Positions 33,916 through 43,115 of a DNA stretch of 64,000 nucleotides are shown piece after piece. The notes below the pieces were generated by a model. That model did no database searches. It saw only the letters and a program-made list of their open reading frames with translations, and was not told the origin of the DNA. Position 1 is the first letter of the stretch. Each line of letters begins with the position of its first letter. Source of the DNA: Bacteroidota bacterium (GTDB lineage: Bacteria; Bacteroidota; Bacteroidia; B-17B0; Aurantibacillaceae); assembly GCA_018267825.1 (NCBI GenBank), contig JAFDXR010000003.1, positions 587,444-651,443 on the forward strand, in the 5' to 3' direction. The translations under genes and the position numbers were made by a program.

Positions 33916-34329
33916 ATGAACTTACGACGACTCCTTTCCGTTTTATTTCTATTGTTTGCGATTGGGCTTACCACGCCTATTATGGCGCAGGTAAAAGGCG
34001 GCCGTAAGCGTGAGCACCGTAATCAGCGTGGTGGTGGTGTACACCTCTTTAAACGTAATAAAAGTGGTGGTCATGCCGATAATTTTGCCAGCAATAAACG
34101 GAATCGCGGATTTTTTGCCCGGATTTTTCACCCTCATAAAGATGGAAGTGCATGGGTTTATAAACCAACCCGGCCAGGCGTAAAACAAAACCGTGAGCAA
34201 CCAAAACTGTTCTCCCGCGAACGCACCAAAAGCAAACGTTATCGCGATGGCTTACTGGCCAAGCAAAACAAGCGACGATCAGCTACCCGAACGCGGGGTA
34301 ACGAAGCTTTCAGTAAGAAAAAACATTAA
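33916..34329 (+). CDS. Small exported basic protein, unknown function
   Basis: The frame is open from a TTG at 33898, but the ATG at 33916 gives a clean signal peptide (MNLRRLLSVLFLLFAIGL then TTPIMAQ) and is preferred (137 residues). The mature part is strongly basic, rich in Lys, Arg, Gly, Asn and His (RKREHRNQRGGG, NKRNRGFFARIFHPHKDG), and ends in TRGNEAFSKKKH. No known domain is recognised; similar small basic exported proteins occur in Bacteroidota. A terminator follows at 34357. Confidence 0.7.
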   Translation: MNLRRLLSVLFLLFAIGLTTPIMAQVKGGRKREHRNQRGGGVHLFKRNKSGGHADNFASNKRNRGFFARIFHPHKDGSAWVYKPTRPGVKQNREQPKLFSRERTKSKRYRDGLLAKQNKRRSATRTRGNEAFSKKKH

Positions 34330-34356
34330 TAACATTTTATAAGCTCCTTTAAACAG

Positions 34357-34384
34357 AATCCCTTTGCTAAAAAGGGATTTTTTA
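34357..34384 (+). terminator. Intrinsic terminator
   Basis: A 9-bp stem (AATCCCTTT at 34357-34365 with AAAGGGATT at 34371-34379), 5-nt loop, then a T run. It ends the transcript of the basic protein and directly adjoins the purD promoter box at 34383. Confidence 0.88.
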
Positions 34385-34390
34385 TTTTTG
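34383..34390 (+). promoter_or_regulatory. Candidate -7 promoter box TATTTTTG of purD
   Basis: Exact TAnnTTTG match, 21 nt before the purD ATG. A TTTG at 34363-34366 lies 16 nt upstream and may serve as a -33 element, though the spacing is shorter than usual. Confidence 0.55.
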
Positions 34391-34411
34391 CGCCATCAAA
34401 CACTTTGCATT

Positions 34412-35704
34412 ATGAACGTTTTAATTCTTGGATCAGGCGGACGCGAACATGCCTTTGCATGGAAAATAGCTCAGAGCAAACGCCTGGAGAATCTCTATAT
34501 TGCTCCTGGAAATGCCGGTACTGCACATTGCGGCACCAATGTCGATATTGCCGTAACGGATTTTGAGGGTATTAAAAACCTCGTATGGGAAAAGGGTATC
34601 GATATGGTACTTGTTGGTCCTGAAGACCCGCTCGTAAAAGGCATTCACGATTATTTTCTGCAAGACGAGGTACTGAAAGATATTCCGGTGATAGGCCCTA
34701 AAAAAGATGGTGCTATCCTGGAAGGCAGCAAGGATTTCAGTAAGCAGTTTATGCTTAAGCACGGCGTACCAACAGCCCGCTACCAGAGCTTTACACGCGA
34801 CAACATTGCTGAAGGAAAGAAATTTCTCGAAACCCTCAACCCTCCTTACGTATTAAAAGCCGACGGACTGGCGGCCGGAAAAGGGGTTCTGATCCTGGAT
34901 GATATAAATGAAGCCCAACAGGAACTTGAAAATATGATCCTGAGTGCCAAATTCGGAAATGCCGGCAATACGGTTGTGATTGAGGAATTTCTGAAAGGCA
35001 TTGAACTCTCTGTTTTCGTTCTGACTGATGGAATTTCCTACAAGCTGCTACCAGCCGCGAAAGATTACAAGCGCATCGGTGAAGGTGATACAGGGCTTAA
35101 TACGGGCGGAATGGGCGCCATCAGCCCGGTTCCTTTTGCCGATGAAGCCTTTCTCCGCAAAGTGGAAGAAAAGGTTGTAAAACCAACCATTGCCGGCCTC
35201 AAAAAAGAGAATATCGACTACCGTGGTTTCATCTTTGTAGGCCTTATGAATTGCGGAGGTGAACCTTATGTAATTGAATACAACTGCCGCATGGGTGATC
35301 CTGAAACAGAAGTTGTGATCCCGCGGATCCAGTCTGACCTGCTCGATTTATTGGAAGGCGTGTCCACACAAAGCCTCGAATCGCGCAGCTATGAGGTTAC
35401 CGGCGATGTAGCCAGTACCGTAGTTATGGTTTCCGGTGGTTACCCGGAAGACTATGTTAAAAATAAGGAAGTTCATAATCTCGATAAAACTACTGATTGT
35501 CATGTGTTTCATTCCGGGACCAAAAATGCCGGCGAAAAGGTGCTTACCAACGGGGGGCGTGTTTTCGCGATCACGGCTTTCGGCAAAACCATTGAAGATG
35601 CCGTATCCAGGAGCTTACGCAACGCCGCCGTGATCGACTATGATCAGAAATATTACCGCAGAGACATTGGCAAAGACCTTATGAATCTGGTGGTGCAAAG
35701 CTGA
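34412..35704 (+). CDS. purD: Phosphoribosylamine-glycine ligase (GAR synthetase)
   Basis: The start is set at ATG 34412 because the reading frame upstream lies inside the terminator and promoter; this gives 430 residues, normal for PurD. The enzyme joins phosphoribosylamine and glycine using ATP in purine synthesis. The N terminus MNVLILGSGGREHAFAWKI, the ATP-grasp segment LKADGLAAGKGVLI, the PAAKDYKRIGEGDTGLNTGG region in part and the metal-binding EYNCRMGDPETE are all present. It appears to be a single-gene unit. Confidence 0.97.
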   Translation: MNVLILGSGGREHAFAWKIAQSKRLENLYIAPGNAGTAHCGTNVDIAVTDFEGIKNLVWEKGIDMVLVGPEDPLVKGIHDYFLQDEVLKDIPVIGPKKDGAILEGSKDFSKQFMLKHGVPTARYQSFTRDNIAEGKKFLETLNPPYVLKADGLAAGKGVLILDDINEAQQELENMILSAKFGNAGNTVVIEEFLKGIELSVFVLTDGISYKLLPAAKDYKRIGEGDTGLNTGGMGAISPVPFADEAFLRKVEEKVVKPTIAGLKKENIDYRGFIFVGLMNCGGEPYVIEYNCRMGDPETEVVIPRIQSDLLDLLEGVSTQSLESRSYEVTGDVASTVVMVSGGYPEDYVKNKEVHNLDKTTDCHVFHSGTKNAGEKVLTNGGRVFAITAFGKTIEDAVSRSLRNAAVIDYDQKYYRRDIGKDLMNLVVQS

Positions 35705-35767
35705 AATATACCCATTGGTACGTACTAAAATTTTGGGGAATTATCCCTCCCGGTAGCGTAATAATCT

Positions 35768-35775
35768 TATTTTTG
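35768..35775 (+). promoter_or_regulatory. Candidate -7 promoter box TATTTTTG
   Basis: Exact TAnnTTTG match, 63 nt before the ketosynthase ATG at 35839; no well-spaced -33 element. Confidence 0.45.
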
Positions 35776-35838
35776 TGGAATTAATCTTTAAACAAATTTA
35801 GATCGCTATTGTTTTTGAGTAAACTGTAGCAAAATGTC

Positions 35839-36981
35839 ATGCCTGATAACGTTTATATAAATAAGATCGCAAAATTTTTACCCGGTAATCCGGTTAATAA
35901 TGATGAGATGGAAGAGTACCTGGGCTTTGTTGGTGGCGACATCCGCTCCCGGGCAAAACCCCTGATTTTGCGTAACAATAAGATTACAAGCCGCTATTAC
36001 GCCATCGATAAACAAGGCAATAGCATGTATACAAATGCGGAAATGACCGCACGGGCCATTAAGAATTTATGTACAGATGGCCGCACTATCCAGGATATTG
36101 ATCTGCTTACCTGCGGCACCACATCACCGGACCAGTTTTTACCGGGTCATGCTCCCATGGTACATGGCTTACTGAATGCTGGTCCTGTTGAGGCTATTTC
36201 TTTTGCCGGTTCCTGCTGTTCAGGCATGAATGCCCTTAAATATGCGCAGATGGCTATTCTCACCGGACAGGCGCACAACGCCGTAACTACAGGATCTGAA
36301 AAACTTTCGCACTGGTTGGCCGCCAACAGTTTTAAAGAGGAAGCCGAAAAAATAAAAGCCGTAGAGGAAAAACCCATTCTCGCTTTTGAAAAAGAGTTTC
36401 TCCGCTGGATGCTTTCCGATGGGGCTGCTGCAGCCTGGGTTTCCGATAAACCCAATACCAACGGCATTTCTCTGAAAATTGAATGGATCGAAATCGTATC
36501 ATTCGCCAATGAAGTGGAAACCTGTATGTATGCCGGTGCCGAAAAAATGCCGGATGGTTCCCTGAAAGGATGGGCTTCGTATAAACAATCTGAGTGGACT
36601 GAAAAATCGCTGTTCGCACTCAAGCAGGATGTGAAACTGCTCGACATTTACATTGCACAACTCGGCACCAAAAAATATGTTGAACTATACAGGAAACATG
36701 GCGTTGATCCGCTGAGTATCGATTGGTTCCTTCCACACATTTCATCAGAATACTTCCGATCGAAAGTAGACGATGAAATGAAAAAATATGGTGTTCAGCT
36801 CCCTCAGGAAAAATGGTTTGTAAACCTCACCAAAGTGGGCAACATCGGATCCGCTTCTATTTTCATTGCCCTCGAAGAACTCATGAATTCAGGCAAACTG
36901 CAGAAAGGCCAGAAAATTGCACTCACGGTTCCTGAGAGCGCCCGCTTCTCATATGCTAACGCTTTACTAACTGTTGTATAA
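35839..36981 (+). CDS. Beta-ketoacyl-ACP synthase III-like ketosynthase (DarB-like)
   Basis: This 380-residue thiolase-fold protein has the KAS III triad: Cys127 in SCCSGMNAL, His300 in WFLPHISSE and Asn335 in KVGNIGSAS. The N terminus (NNDEMEEYLGFVGG, then LRNNKITSRYYAID) matches the DarB-type ketosynthases that occur with dialkylresorcinol and flexirubin genes of Bacteroidota rather than housekeeping FabH. It should condense acyl-thioesters. The next gene (overlap 1 nt) encodes a hotdog dehydratase, and an ABC exporter follows. No DarA-type aromatase is present nearby, so the product is unclear. Confidence 0.82.
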   Translation: MPDNVYINKIAKFLPGNPVNNDEMEEYLGFVGGDIRSRAKPLILRNNKITSRYYAIDKQGNSMYTNAEMTARAIKNLCTDGRTIQDIDLLTCGTTSPDQFLPGHAPMVHGLLNAGPVEAISFAGSCCSGMNALKYAQMAILTGQAHNAVTTGSEKLSHWLAANSFKEEAEKIKAVEEKPILAFEKEFLRWMLSDGAAAAWVSDKPNTNGISLKIEWIEIVSFANEVETCMYAGAEKMPDGSLKGWASYKQSEWTEKSLFALKQDVKLLDIYIAQLGTKKYVELYRKHGVDPLSIDWFLPHISSEYFRSKVDDEMKKYGVQLPQEKWFVNLTKVGNIGSASIFIALEELMNSGKLQKGQKIALTVPESARFSYANALLTVV

Positions 36982-37424
36982 TGATTGAAGTCGGACAGGC
37001 TATCGTAAACAGCGATTCCATTTTAAATTATATTCCTCAACGCCCTCCCATTGTATTGGTGAGCCGTATCTATAAATGCGATGATCAATCGGTAGTTACC
37101 GGCTTTGACATTGCCGAAGGGCATATTTTTGTAAAAAACGGCAAACTGCTGGAACCCGGCGTGATTGAAAACATGGCACAAACAGCCGCATCGGCTGCGG
37201 GTTTCAAGGCTGTGGCCGAAAATACAAGCCCTGCCGTGGGATTCATCGGCAATATCAAAAACCTGAGCATCACGCACCTGCCTGCCGTGGGCAAAGAACT
37301 TATTACCGAAGTCAGCACCAAAACACAGGTTATGAATGTATCGCTTGTAGAGGCCCGCTCATACTGCGATGGCCGGCTGGTGGCAAGCTGCGAAATGAAA
37401 ATATTCCTCCAGGAGAACGCCTGA
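36981..37424 (+). CDS. Hotdog-fold 3-hydroxyacyl-ACP dehydratase-like protein
   Basis: This 147-residue protein has the hotdog-fold pattern of FabZ/ApeP-type dehydratases: ILNYIPQRPPIVLVSRI at the N terminus, then EGHIFVKNGKLLEPGVIENMAQ (two pieces: EGHIFVKNGKLLEPG and GVIENMAQTAAS), which holds the helix dipole region, and a final VEARSYCDGRLVASCEMKIF strand region. FabZ uses His and Glu; here the GHIF motif retains a His and the Glu lies in IENMAQ. It overlaps the ketosynthase by 1 nt, so it probably dehydrates or otherwise handles the same acyl chain. Confidence 0.8.
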   Translation: MIEVGQAIVNSDSILNYIPQRPPIVLVSRIYKCDDQSVVTGFDIAEGHIFVKNGKLLEPGVIENMAQTAASAAGFKAVAENTSPAVGFIGNIKNLSITHLPAVGKELITEVSTKTQVMNVSLVEARSYCDGRLVASCEMKIFLQENA

Positions 37425-37632
37425 AAAACCGGAAAGCGACCGGGACTACCCGTCATTGCGGGAGTTAGCACGCCCCATCTCTGCCCTATTCTTTCATGTC
37501 TTGAACGCAGAAACCGCAGATTATTGAGATTCATACAGCACAGAACAACCGGCAAGCTAATACCGGAGCACCCAGGCAACACCCGTTTCACAGACTGTAC
37601 ATCACAACTACCTAAACTTTCGGGATTATTAG

Positions 37633-37640
37633 TAAATTTG
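37633..37640 (+). promoter_or_regulatory. Candidate -7 promoter box TAAATTTG
   Basis: Exact TAnnTTTG match ending 5 nt before the TTG at 37646. It suggests the ABC genes have their own promoter and that translation may start at the next in-frame TTG at 37661. The rest of the 221-nt gap (37425-37645) shows no gene. Confidence 0.4.
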
Positions 37641-37645
37641 GGGCT

Positions 37646-38404
37646 TTGTCATACATACCCTTGCTGGTCGATATAAAAAATATTTCAAAGTCATACAAAG
37701 ATGCGCCCTACCCGGCGGTAGACCACCTGTCGTTCAGCCTCAGCAAAGGTGATATTTTTGGCCTGCTTGGACCAAACGGCGCCGGCAAAACAACACTCAT
37801 TTCCATGCTCTGTGGCTTATTCAAACCGAGTGCGGGAGAAATATATATCAACGGGTTCAACATGCAAAGCCACCCGAACCAGTGCAAACAGGTTATTGGT
37901 GTGGTTCCGCAGGAAATTGCGCTCTATCCGAAACTCACCGCCTGGGAAAATCTTTTGTTCCTCGGACACATGTATGGCCTGAGTGGCGATGCCCTCCGTG
38001 ATAAAATAAAACTGAATCTGCAGATCCTTGGCCTGGAAGCCAATATGCATCAGAAAATCCAGAGCTACTCCGGAGGCATGAAACGCCGTGTGAACCTGAT
38101 TGCCGGGCTGCTGCATGATCCGCAACTGCTGATCCTGGATGAACCCACAGTCGGCGTCGATATTCAGTCGAAACAGGCAATTATTGATCATCTGAAAAAA
38201 CTCAACCGCGAACGCGGCATGACTATTTTATACACATCGCATCACCTCGATGAAGCGGAAGATTTTTGCACGCATATTGCCATTATTGATACGGGTAAAC
38301 TGATTACACAGGGGGCCACGCGTGAGCTCATCAGTCAATACAACTGCAAGAGTATAGAAGAAGTTTATTTGAAAATAACCGGCCAGAAATTCAGAGATAA
38401 ATAG
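37646..38404 (+). CDS. ABC-2 type transporter, ATP-binding subunit
   Basis: This 252-residue protein is a standard ABC ATPase: Walker A LLGPNGAGKTTL near 41-52, Q loop VVPQEI, signature YSGGMKRR near 141, Walker B LLILDEPTVGVD and the switch His in YTSHHLDE. The YSGGMKRR signature with LDEPTVGVD is typical of the ABC-2/DrrA group that exports lipids, polyketides or drugs. The annotated start is TTG 37646; the TTG at 37661 is equally possible given the promoter box. It overlaps the permease by 1 nt. Confidence 0.93.
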   Translation: MSYIPLLVDIKNISKSYKDAPYPAVDHLSFSLSKGDIFGLLGPNGAGKTTLISMLCGLFKPSAGEIYINGFNMQSHPNQCKQVIGVVPQEIALYPKLTAWENLLFLGHMYGLSGDALRDKIKLNLQILGLEANMHQKIQSYSGGMKRRVNLIAGLLHDPQLLILDEPTVGVDIQSKQAIIDHLKKLNRERGMTILYTSHHLDEAEDFCTHIAIIDTGKLITQGATRELISQYNCKSIEEVYLKITGQKFRDK

Positions 38405-39675
38405 TGAAACTACTCTATAGCATATATAAAGAATACAAAGTGCTGATCCGCGACCGGGCCGGACTCGCTATCACCTTTATTATGCCTACGATTCTGGTGC
38501 TCATTATCACACTGATCCAGGATACCACATTCCGTTCGGTGAACGAGAATGCCATTACACTCCTGCTCGTTGACCGCGACCATGATTCACTTTCCGTACA
38601 GATGGAACGAGCCCTGAACACCACCCGTTTTTTTGAGATCACCAAAAAGAACCTCAGCAATGAAGAAGCCCGTGAACAGGTAGCAGCGGGAAAATACATC
38701 ATCGGCATTATTGTGCCTGAGCATACCAGCGAACAACTCCGCAAACGTTCTGGCGATAAAGTGGCAACCCTGATGGCCAGCATTTCCGGCGACAGCACGC
38801 AAGCTGTAACCACTGACACCAGTAAGCTTCCGCTCCAGTTATACTTTGATCCGATCACCAAAAAAACCTTTCAGAGCATCATCAGCAATTCACTGGAACG
38901 AATTTTGTCGCAGCTAGAAATGCAGAATATGGTGACAGCACTCAATGCCAATATGAAAGAATCTTTTCCGCTGGCAAATCCCAAACCTCTTGAAATGCAA
39001 CCATTGGTCAGTATCCGCGAGGAATACGCTTCACCACATAACAGCAGCATCATTCCCAATTCGGTGCAACACAATGTTCCCGCATGGAGCATGTTTGCTA
39101 TGTTTTTTATCTGCATTCCTTTAGCAGGAAATATCATCCGTGAACGTGAAGACGGCAGTGCATTCCGCCTGCTTACCATGCCCGGCTCATACATGTATGT
39201 TATTCTCGGCAAAATGCTCACCTATGTTATCGTGAGCCTGCTGCAATTTACCCTCATGATGGCCATGGGCATATACATATTACCAATGCTGGGTCTTCCA
39301 CAACTCAACGTTGGCGATCACGTGTTTTCACTTTTTGTGGTCGCCCTGGCTTCGGGACTCGCTGCTACCGGTTTCGGATTACTTGTTGGTACGGTTTCTA
39401 CCTCGCATGACCAGGCTTCGCTTTTCGGTGCTGTATTTGTGATTATGCTGGCCGCCATCGGCGGTGTATGGGTACCTACCTTTGTGATGCCCGAAGTGAT
39501 GCGGAAACTCAGCGGCATTTCGCCGCTCAATTGGGGCCTTGAAGCTTTTTATGGTATTTTCCTGCGTAATGCCGGCCTTAAAGCCGTTCTGCCTCAGGTA
39601 CTTAAACTTTTCGGATTCTTCCTGGCCTGCCTGGCCGGTGCTTTCTACTACCAGAAATACAGACGCCTGAAATAG
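38404..39675 (+). CDS. ABC-2 type transporter, permease subunit
   Basis: This 423-residue protein starts at a GTG overlapping the ATPase stop. One membrane helix near 20-40 precedes a large extracytoplasmic domain (about 45-215), followed by a cluster of five helices at about 220-415 that includes RLLTMPGSYMYVILGKML and ISPLNWGLEAFYGIFL. This is the YhhJ/DrrB-like ABC-2 permease layout with a wide periplasmic insert. With the upstream ATPase it would export an unknown compound, possibly the product of the adjoining ketosynthase and dehydratase. Confidence 0.9.
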   Translation: MKLLYSIYKEYKVLIRDRAGLAITFIMPTILVLIITLIQDTTFRSVNENAITLLLVDRDHDSLSVQMERALNTTRFFEITKKNLSNEEAREQVAAGKYIIGIIVPEHTSEQLRKRSGDKVATLMASISGDSTQAVTTDTSKLPLQLYFDPITKKTFQSIISNSLERILSQLEMQNMVTALNANMKESFPLANPKPLEMQPLVSIREEYASPHNSSIIPNSVQHNVPAWSMFAMFFICIPLAGNIIREREDGSAFRLLTMPGSYMYVILGKMLTYVIVSLLQFTLMMAMGIYILPMLGLPQLNVGDHVFSLFVVALASGLAATGFGLLVGTVSTSHDQASLFGAVFVIMLAAIGGVWVPTFVMPEVMRKLSGISPLNWGLEAFYGIFLRNAGLKAVLPQVLKLFGFFLACLAGAFYYQKYRRLK

Positions 39676-39761
39676 CCTCCAGGGAGTCTGAAAACTCGTC
39701 GTAAAGCGTACCAAACTCCTGTATAGTTCGTATATTTAGCCAGCTAAAAAAACACGAAACT

Positions 39762-41306
39762 ATGACTTCTAAATTAGATTTACTGGAACAGAAAAAAGCA
39801 GAAGCTTTATTGGGCGGCGGAGAAAAACGTATAGAAGCACAACATAAAAAAGGCAAGCTGACGGCTCGCGAGCGTATTCACTTTTTATTGGATGAAGGAA
39901 GCTTCGAGGAAATAGGTATGCTGGTAACACACCGCAGCACCGATTTCGGACTTGACAAAGAACAATACCTGGGCGATGGGGTTGTTACAGGCTACGGTAC
40001 TATTCAGGGCCGTTTGATCTATGTATTTTCACAGGACTTCACCGTATTCGGCGGTTCTTTATCTGAAACGCATGCCGAAAAAATATGCAAGATCATGGAT
40101 CTGGCCATGCAGAACGGCGCGCCGGTGATCGGGCTCAACGACAGTGGTGGCGCACGTATCCAGGAAGGCGTTGTTTCCCTGGGAGGCTATGCCGATATCT
40201 TTTACCGCAACGTACGCGCCAGCGGTGTCATCCCTCAGTTATCGGCCATTATGGGGCCATGTGCGGGCGGGGCAGTGTATTCGCCGGCTATTACTGATTT
40301 TATTCTCATGGTCGAGAACACATCGTACATGTTTGTTACCGGCCCCAACGTTGTGAAAACAGTAACACACGAAGAGGTAAGCAGTGAAGAGCTTGGCGGT
40401 GCCATGACACATGCCAGCAAAAGCGGTGTAACACATTTTGCATGCGCCAATGAACTGGAAGCCATTAATCACATTAAACAATTACTGAGTTACATGCCTC
40501 AGAACTGTGAGGAGAATGCTCCTGCAGTTGAATATTCAAACAATGGTTCAGAAGTCCGACCGGAGCTGAACAATGTTATTCCGGATAATGCCAATCAGCC
40601 CTATGATATGCGCGACGTGATCAATGGCGTGATTGATGCGGATAGTTTCCTTGAAGTGCATAAGCATTTCGCTGAGAATATCGTGGTTGGTTTTGCCCGC
40701 CTGGCCGGGCGCTCCATTGGCATTGTAGCCAATCAACCTGCCGTACTGGCTGGTGTACTTGATATTCATGCCTCTACCAAAGCTGCACGTTTCGTTCGTT
40801 TCTGCGACAGCTTTAATATTCCTTTACTGGTGTTTGAAGATGTACCGGGCTTCCTGCCTGGCACTGACCAGGAGTGGAATGCCATCATTACCAATGGCGC
40901 AAAATTACTTTATGCCTTTAGCGAAGCCACTGTGCCGCGCATTACCGTTATTACGCGCAAAGCATACGGTGGTGCTTATGATGTGATGAACAGCAAACAC
41001 ATTGGTGCCGACATGAACTATGCATGGCCATCGGCCGAAATTGCAGTGATGGGTGCCAAAGGTGCCGCTGAAATTATTTTCAAAGGCGAAATTGCTGCCG
41101 CAAAAGACAAAGACGCCAAGTGGAAGGAGAAAGAAGCGGAATACCAAACTATGTTTGCAAACCCATATCGCGCTGCCGAACGAGGCTTTATTGATGAAGT
41201 GATTCGCCCGGAGCAAACCCGCGAAAAACTGATTCGCGCATTTGGCATGCTCCAGAATAAAGCAGATAAACTGCCCCGCAAAAAACACGGAAATATTCCG
41301 TTATAA
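39762..41306 (+). CDS. Acyl-CoA carboxylase carboxyltransferase (beta) subunit
   Basis: This 514-residue protein has the two crotonase-like halves of biotin-dependent carboxyltransferases. The first includes [20 protein letters not shown] and [13 protein letters not shown], and the second includes [14 protein letters not shown] and [12 protein letters not shown]. The glycine-rich oxyanion loops are intact. The family transfers CO2 from carboxybiotin to propionyl-CoA or acetyl-CoA, or runs methylmalonyl-CoA decarboxylation. The alpha/biotin subunit genes are not in this window. A near-match box TATATTTA lies at 39731-39738, 23 nt before the ATG. Confidence 0.94.
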   Translation: MTSKLDLLEQKKAEALLGGGEKRIEAQHKKGKLTARERIHFLLDEGSFEEIGMLVTHRSTDFGLDKEQYLGDGVVTGYGTIQGRLIYVFSQDFTVFGGSLSETHAEKICKIMDLAMQNGAPVIGLNDSGGARIQEGVVSLGGYADIFYRNVRASGVIPQLSAIMGPCAGGAVYSPAITDFILMVENTSYMFVTGPNVVKTVTHEEVSSEELGGAMTHASKSGVTHFACANELEAINHIKQLLSYMPQNCEENAPAVEYSNNGSEVRPELNNVIPDNANQPYDMRDVINGVIDADSFLEVHKHFAENIVVGFARLAGRSIGIVANQPAVLAGVLDIHASTKAARFVRFCDSFNIPLLVFEDVPGFLPGTDQEWNAIITNGAKLLYAFSEATVPRITVITRKAYGGAYDVMNSKHIGADMNYAWPSAEIAVMGAKGAAEIIFKGEIAAAKDKDAKWKEKEAEYQTMFANPYRAAERGFIDEVIRPEQTREKLIRAFGMLQNKADKLPRKKHGNIPL

Positions 41307-41312
41307 TCATAC

Positions 41313-42284
41313 ATGAGAATTTTTACTACCATTTTTGGGCTCCTGGCGGCTTTGATACTGGCTTTTAGCTGTATCTCCAAAGCTATGCACTGGCCGGGAG
41401 CCAACCTTGGCATTATACTTTCAGCAGGGCTCCTGTCGCCCGTTTATTTATTGCTGACGCTCATTACCGTGGGCATGCAGCGAAAAAGAACCCTGGCAAC
41501 ACTTATTCCCATTGGTTTTTTTGTGGTTATTTTTCTCATCGGTGTGCTCTTTTCGCTGATGCACTGGCCGGGTGGAAAAACCTTTTCACTATTCAGCCTG
41601 CTGATCCTGATCCCCCTGATTTTTGTATTTGCGATTATACATACGGCCAGAAAGCCTGAAGAACGTGCCATATCGCCCGATGCCCTGATTTTGCTGCTGA
41701 TAGCCTGTTCTTTGATTTTCAGTGCCATGCACCGGTCTGTTACCAAAGGGGTATTGGTGGGCAATATACTTTCCAATGAAAATGAAATAGCGCTTTCCAA
41801 AATTCTGGCCAATCACAATTATGATTTGCTGATGCATATCGATAGCACCAGATCCCGGGAGGCCGAGGCTATACAGGTTGCCGCTACAAACTTTAGCACC
41901 TTTGCCGAAAAGCTGAAACATGATATAGGCCTGCGGGCCAATAATGATGAGGCGTTCAGGAGCTACGACCAGATTTCGGAGCTGGACAATCCGGATATCG
42001 GCAGTTATATGATGTATTCAGACGGAAATACAGAACAGCTTGTGTTATTGTATGAAAAAGCCTTACAAGCCATAAACAAATCAACGATACCTGAAGAAAC
42101 AAAAACACATATCCGTGAATTATTGGAATTAAATAAACCCGATTTATTCACCAACGAAAACAGCTGGCAGGAATTATATTTTAAACAAACGCCGGTTATC
42201 TCTATAGAGGCAACACTATCGTCGCTGCAGACCAAGGTTCTCCTGGCTGAAAACATGGCTCTGCAACAACTTCAAAAAAAATAA
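41313..42284 (+). CDS. Membrane protein with repeated MHWPG motifs, unknown function
   Basis: This 323-residue protein has four to five helices in its first 150 residues and a soluble helical C-terminal part. Two helical hairpins share a motif, KAMHWPGAN at about 23-31 and SLMHWPGGK at about 71-79, and a third helix ends AMHRS. The same K-x-M-H-W-P-G pattern is present in GldL, the T9SS motor protein, but the lengths and the rest of the sequence differ, so it is not called GldL. It follows the carboxylase gene after 6 nt and precedes the next gene by 2 nt. Function not recognised. Confidence 0.72.
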   Translation: MRIFTTIFGLLAALILAFSCISKAMHWPGANLGIILSAGLLSPVYLLLTLITVGMQRKRTLATLIPIGFFVVIFLIGVLFSLMHWPGGKTFSLFSLLILIPLIFVFAIIHTARKPEERAISPDALILLLIACSLIFSAMHRSVTKGVLVGNILSNENEIALSKILANHNYDLLMHIDSTRSREAEAIQVAATNFSTFAEKLKHDIGLRANNDEAFRSYDQISELDNPDIGSYMMYSDGNTEQLVLLYEKALQAINKSTIPEETKTHIRELLELNKPDLFTNENSWQELYFKQTPVISIEATLSSLQTKVLLAENMALQQLQKK

Positions 42285-42286
42285 CC

Positions 42287-43030
42287 ATGGCAAAACTTTT
42301 CCTGCTTGCAATTCTCGGAATCGTTTTTTTAATCGCTACACTTGTCTGCCTTATCTTCGGAATTCTGGCTTTTGCAAACAGCAAACCCGGCAAATGGACC
42401 TGGCTCACATGTTCCATTATTTCTATTATCGGGCTTGTGTTATGTATTGTTTTATTTACCCGTAAAGTGATAAAAAAAGCAAGCGGTTTTGCCCAGTCTA
42501 TTGAACACAGCTTAAAAGCACATCCCTATGAAGAAGGCACGGAAGATAAACGGACTTACCTGCTCGACTCCCTGAATCCAAACCCCCAGGTACAACTGAT
42601 CCGTTCATACCTGCCCGATTCTGCAGAAGCAAGTGTTCCGGACGATTTCTACACCTATTTCGGATTCAGCTGGCTCGAGACTTATTACCGCTATCCTTTG
42701 CGTTACCCGTATGCGCTTCATGGCATTATCCTGAACGATGATGCTGATCTGTATAATGAAGCCGGAATTACGGATTTTGCCCAAAGCGACAATAACGGAC
42801 TGAATCTGGATGTGCATCATATAAGAAAACTCGCTTATGATCAACATTTCCTTCTGCTTGAGCTTGGCCAGACCCCCGAAGACCGGAGTTACATGCTGTT
42901 TGTATTCGATAGCGAAACTAAATTCCGTGTAGATTCGGAAGCTGAATTATTCAAACTCGCCACTGAAAAGGGTTACAAAGGGCCTCCATCGCTGATGACG
43001 CTTTTTGAATATAATCAGCTCTTCTTTTAA
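42287..43030 (+). CDS. Membrane-anchored protein, unknown function
   Basis: This 247-residue protein has two N-terminal membrane helices (about 5-30 and 37-60) followed by a soluble domain. The soluble part contains FSWLETYYRYPLRYPYALHG, an acidic segment NDDADLYNE and a terminal LMTLFEYNQLFF. I do not recognise a family. It starts 2 nt after the MHWPG protein, so the two genes are likely to be co-expressed and may act together. Confidence 0.68.
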   Translation: MAKLFLLAILGIVFLIATLVCLIFGILAFANSKPGKWTWLTCSIISIIGLVLCIVLFTRKVIKKASGFAQSIEHSLKAHPYEEGTEDKRTYLLDSLNPNPQVQLIRSYLPDSAEASVPDDFYTYFGFSWLETYYRYPLRYPYALHGIILNDDADLYNEAGITDFAQSDNNGLNLDVHHIRKLAYDQHFLLLELGQTPEDRSYMLFVFDSETKFRVDSEAELFKLATEKGYKGPPSLMTLFEYNQLFF

Positions 43031-43090
43031 GAATCCAGTTTTCTTTGGCCAATTTTGGCATTTTTATTGCCTCTTTGTATCGAAACACTT

Positions 43091-43098
43091 TACATTTG
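43091..43098 (+). promoter_or_regulatory. Candidate -7 promoter box TACATTTG
   Basis: Exact TAnnTTTG match, 17 nt before the ATG at 43116. TTG at 43067-43069 lies 21 nt upstream and could be the -33 element. Confidence 0.6.
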
Positions 43099-43115
43099 TA
43101 TTAAAACTTAGTCAC

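Noticed and set aside
37425..37645. Structured RNA or small gene in the gap before the ABC genes
   Set aside because: Short GC-rich inverted segments exist but no long stem, T run or credible start codon frame; only the TAAATTTG box was retained.
41313..42284. Calling the MHWPG protein GldL
   Set aside because: Only the short motif is shared; it is longer, has more helices, and no gldK, gldM or gldN is adjacent.
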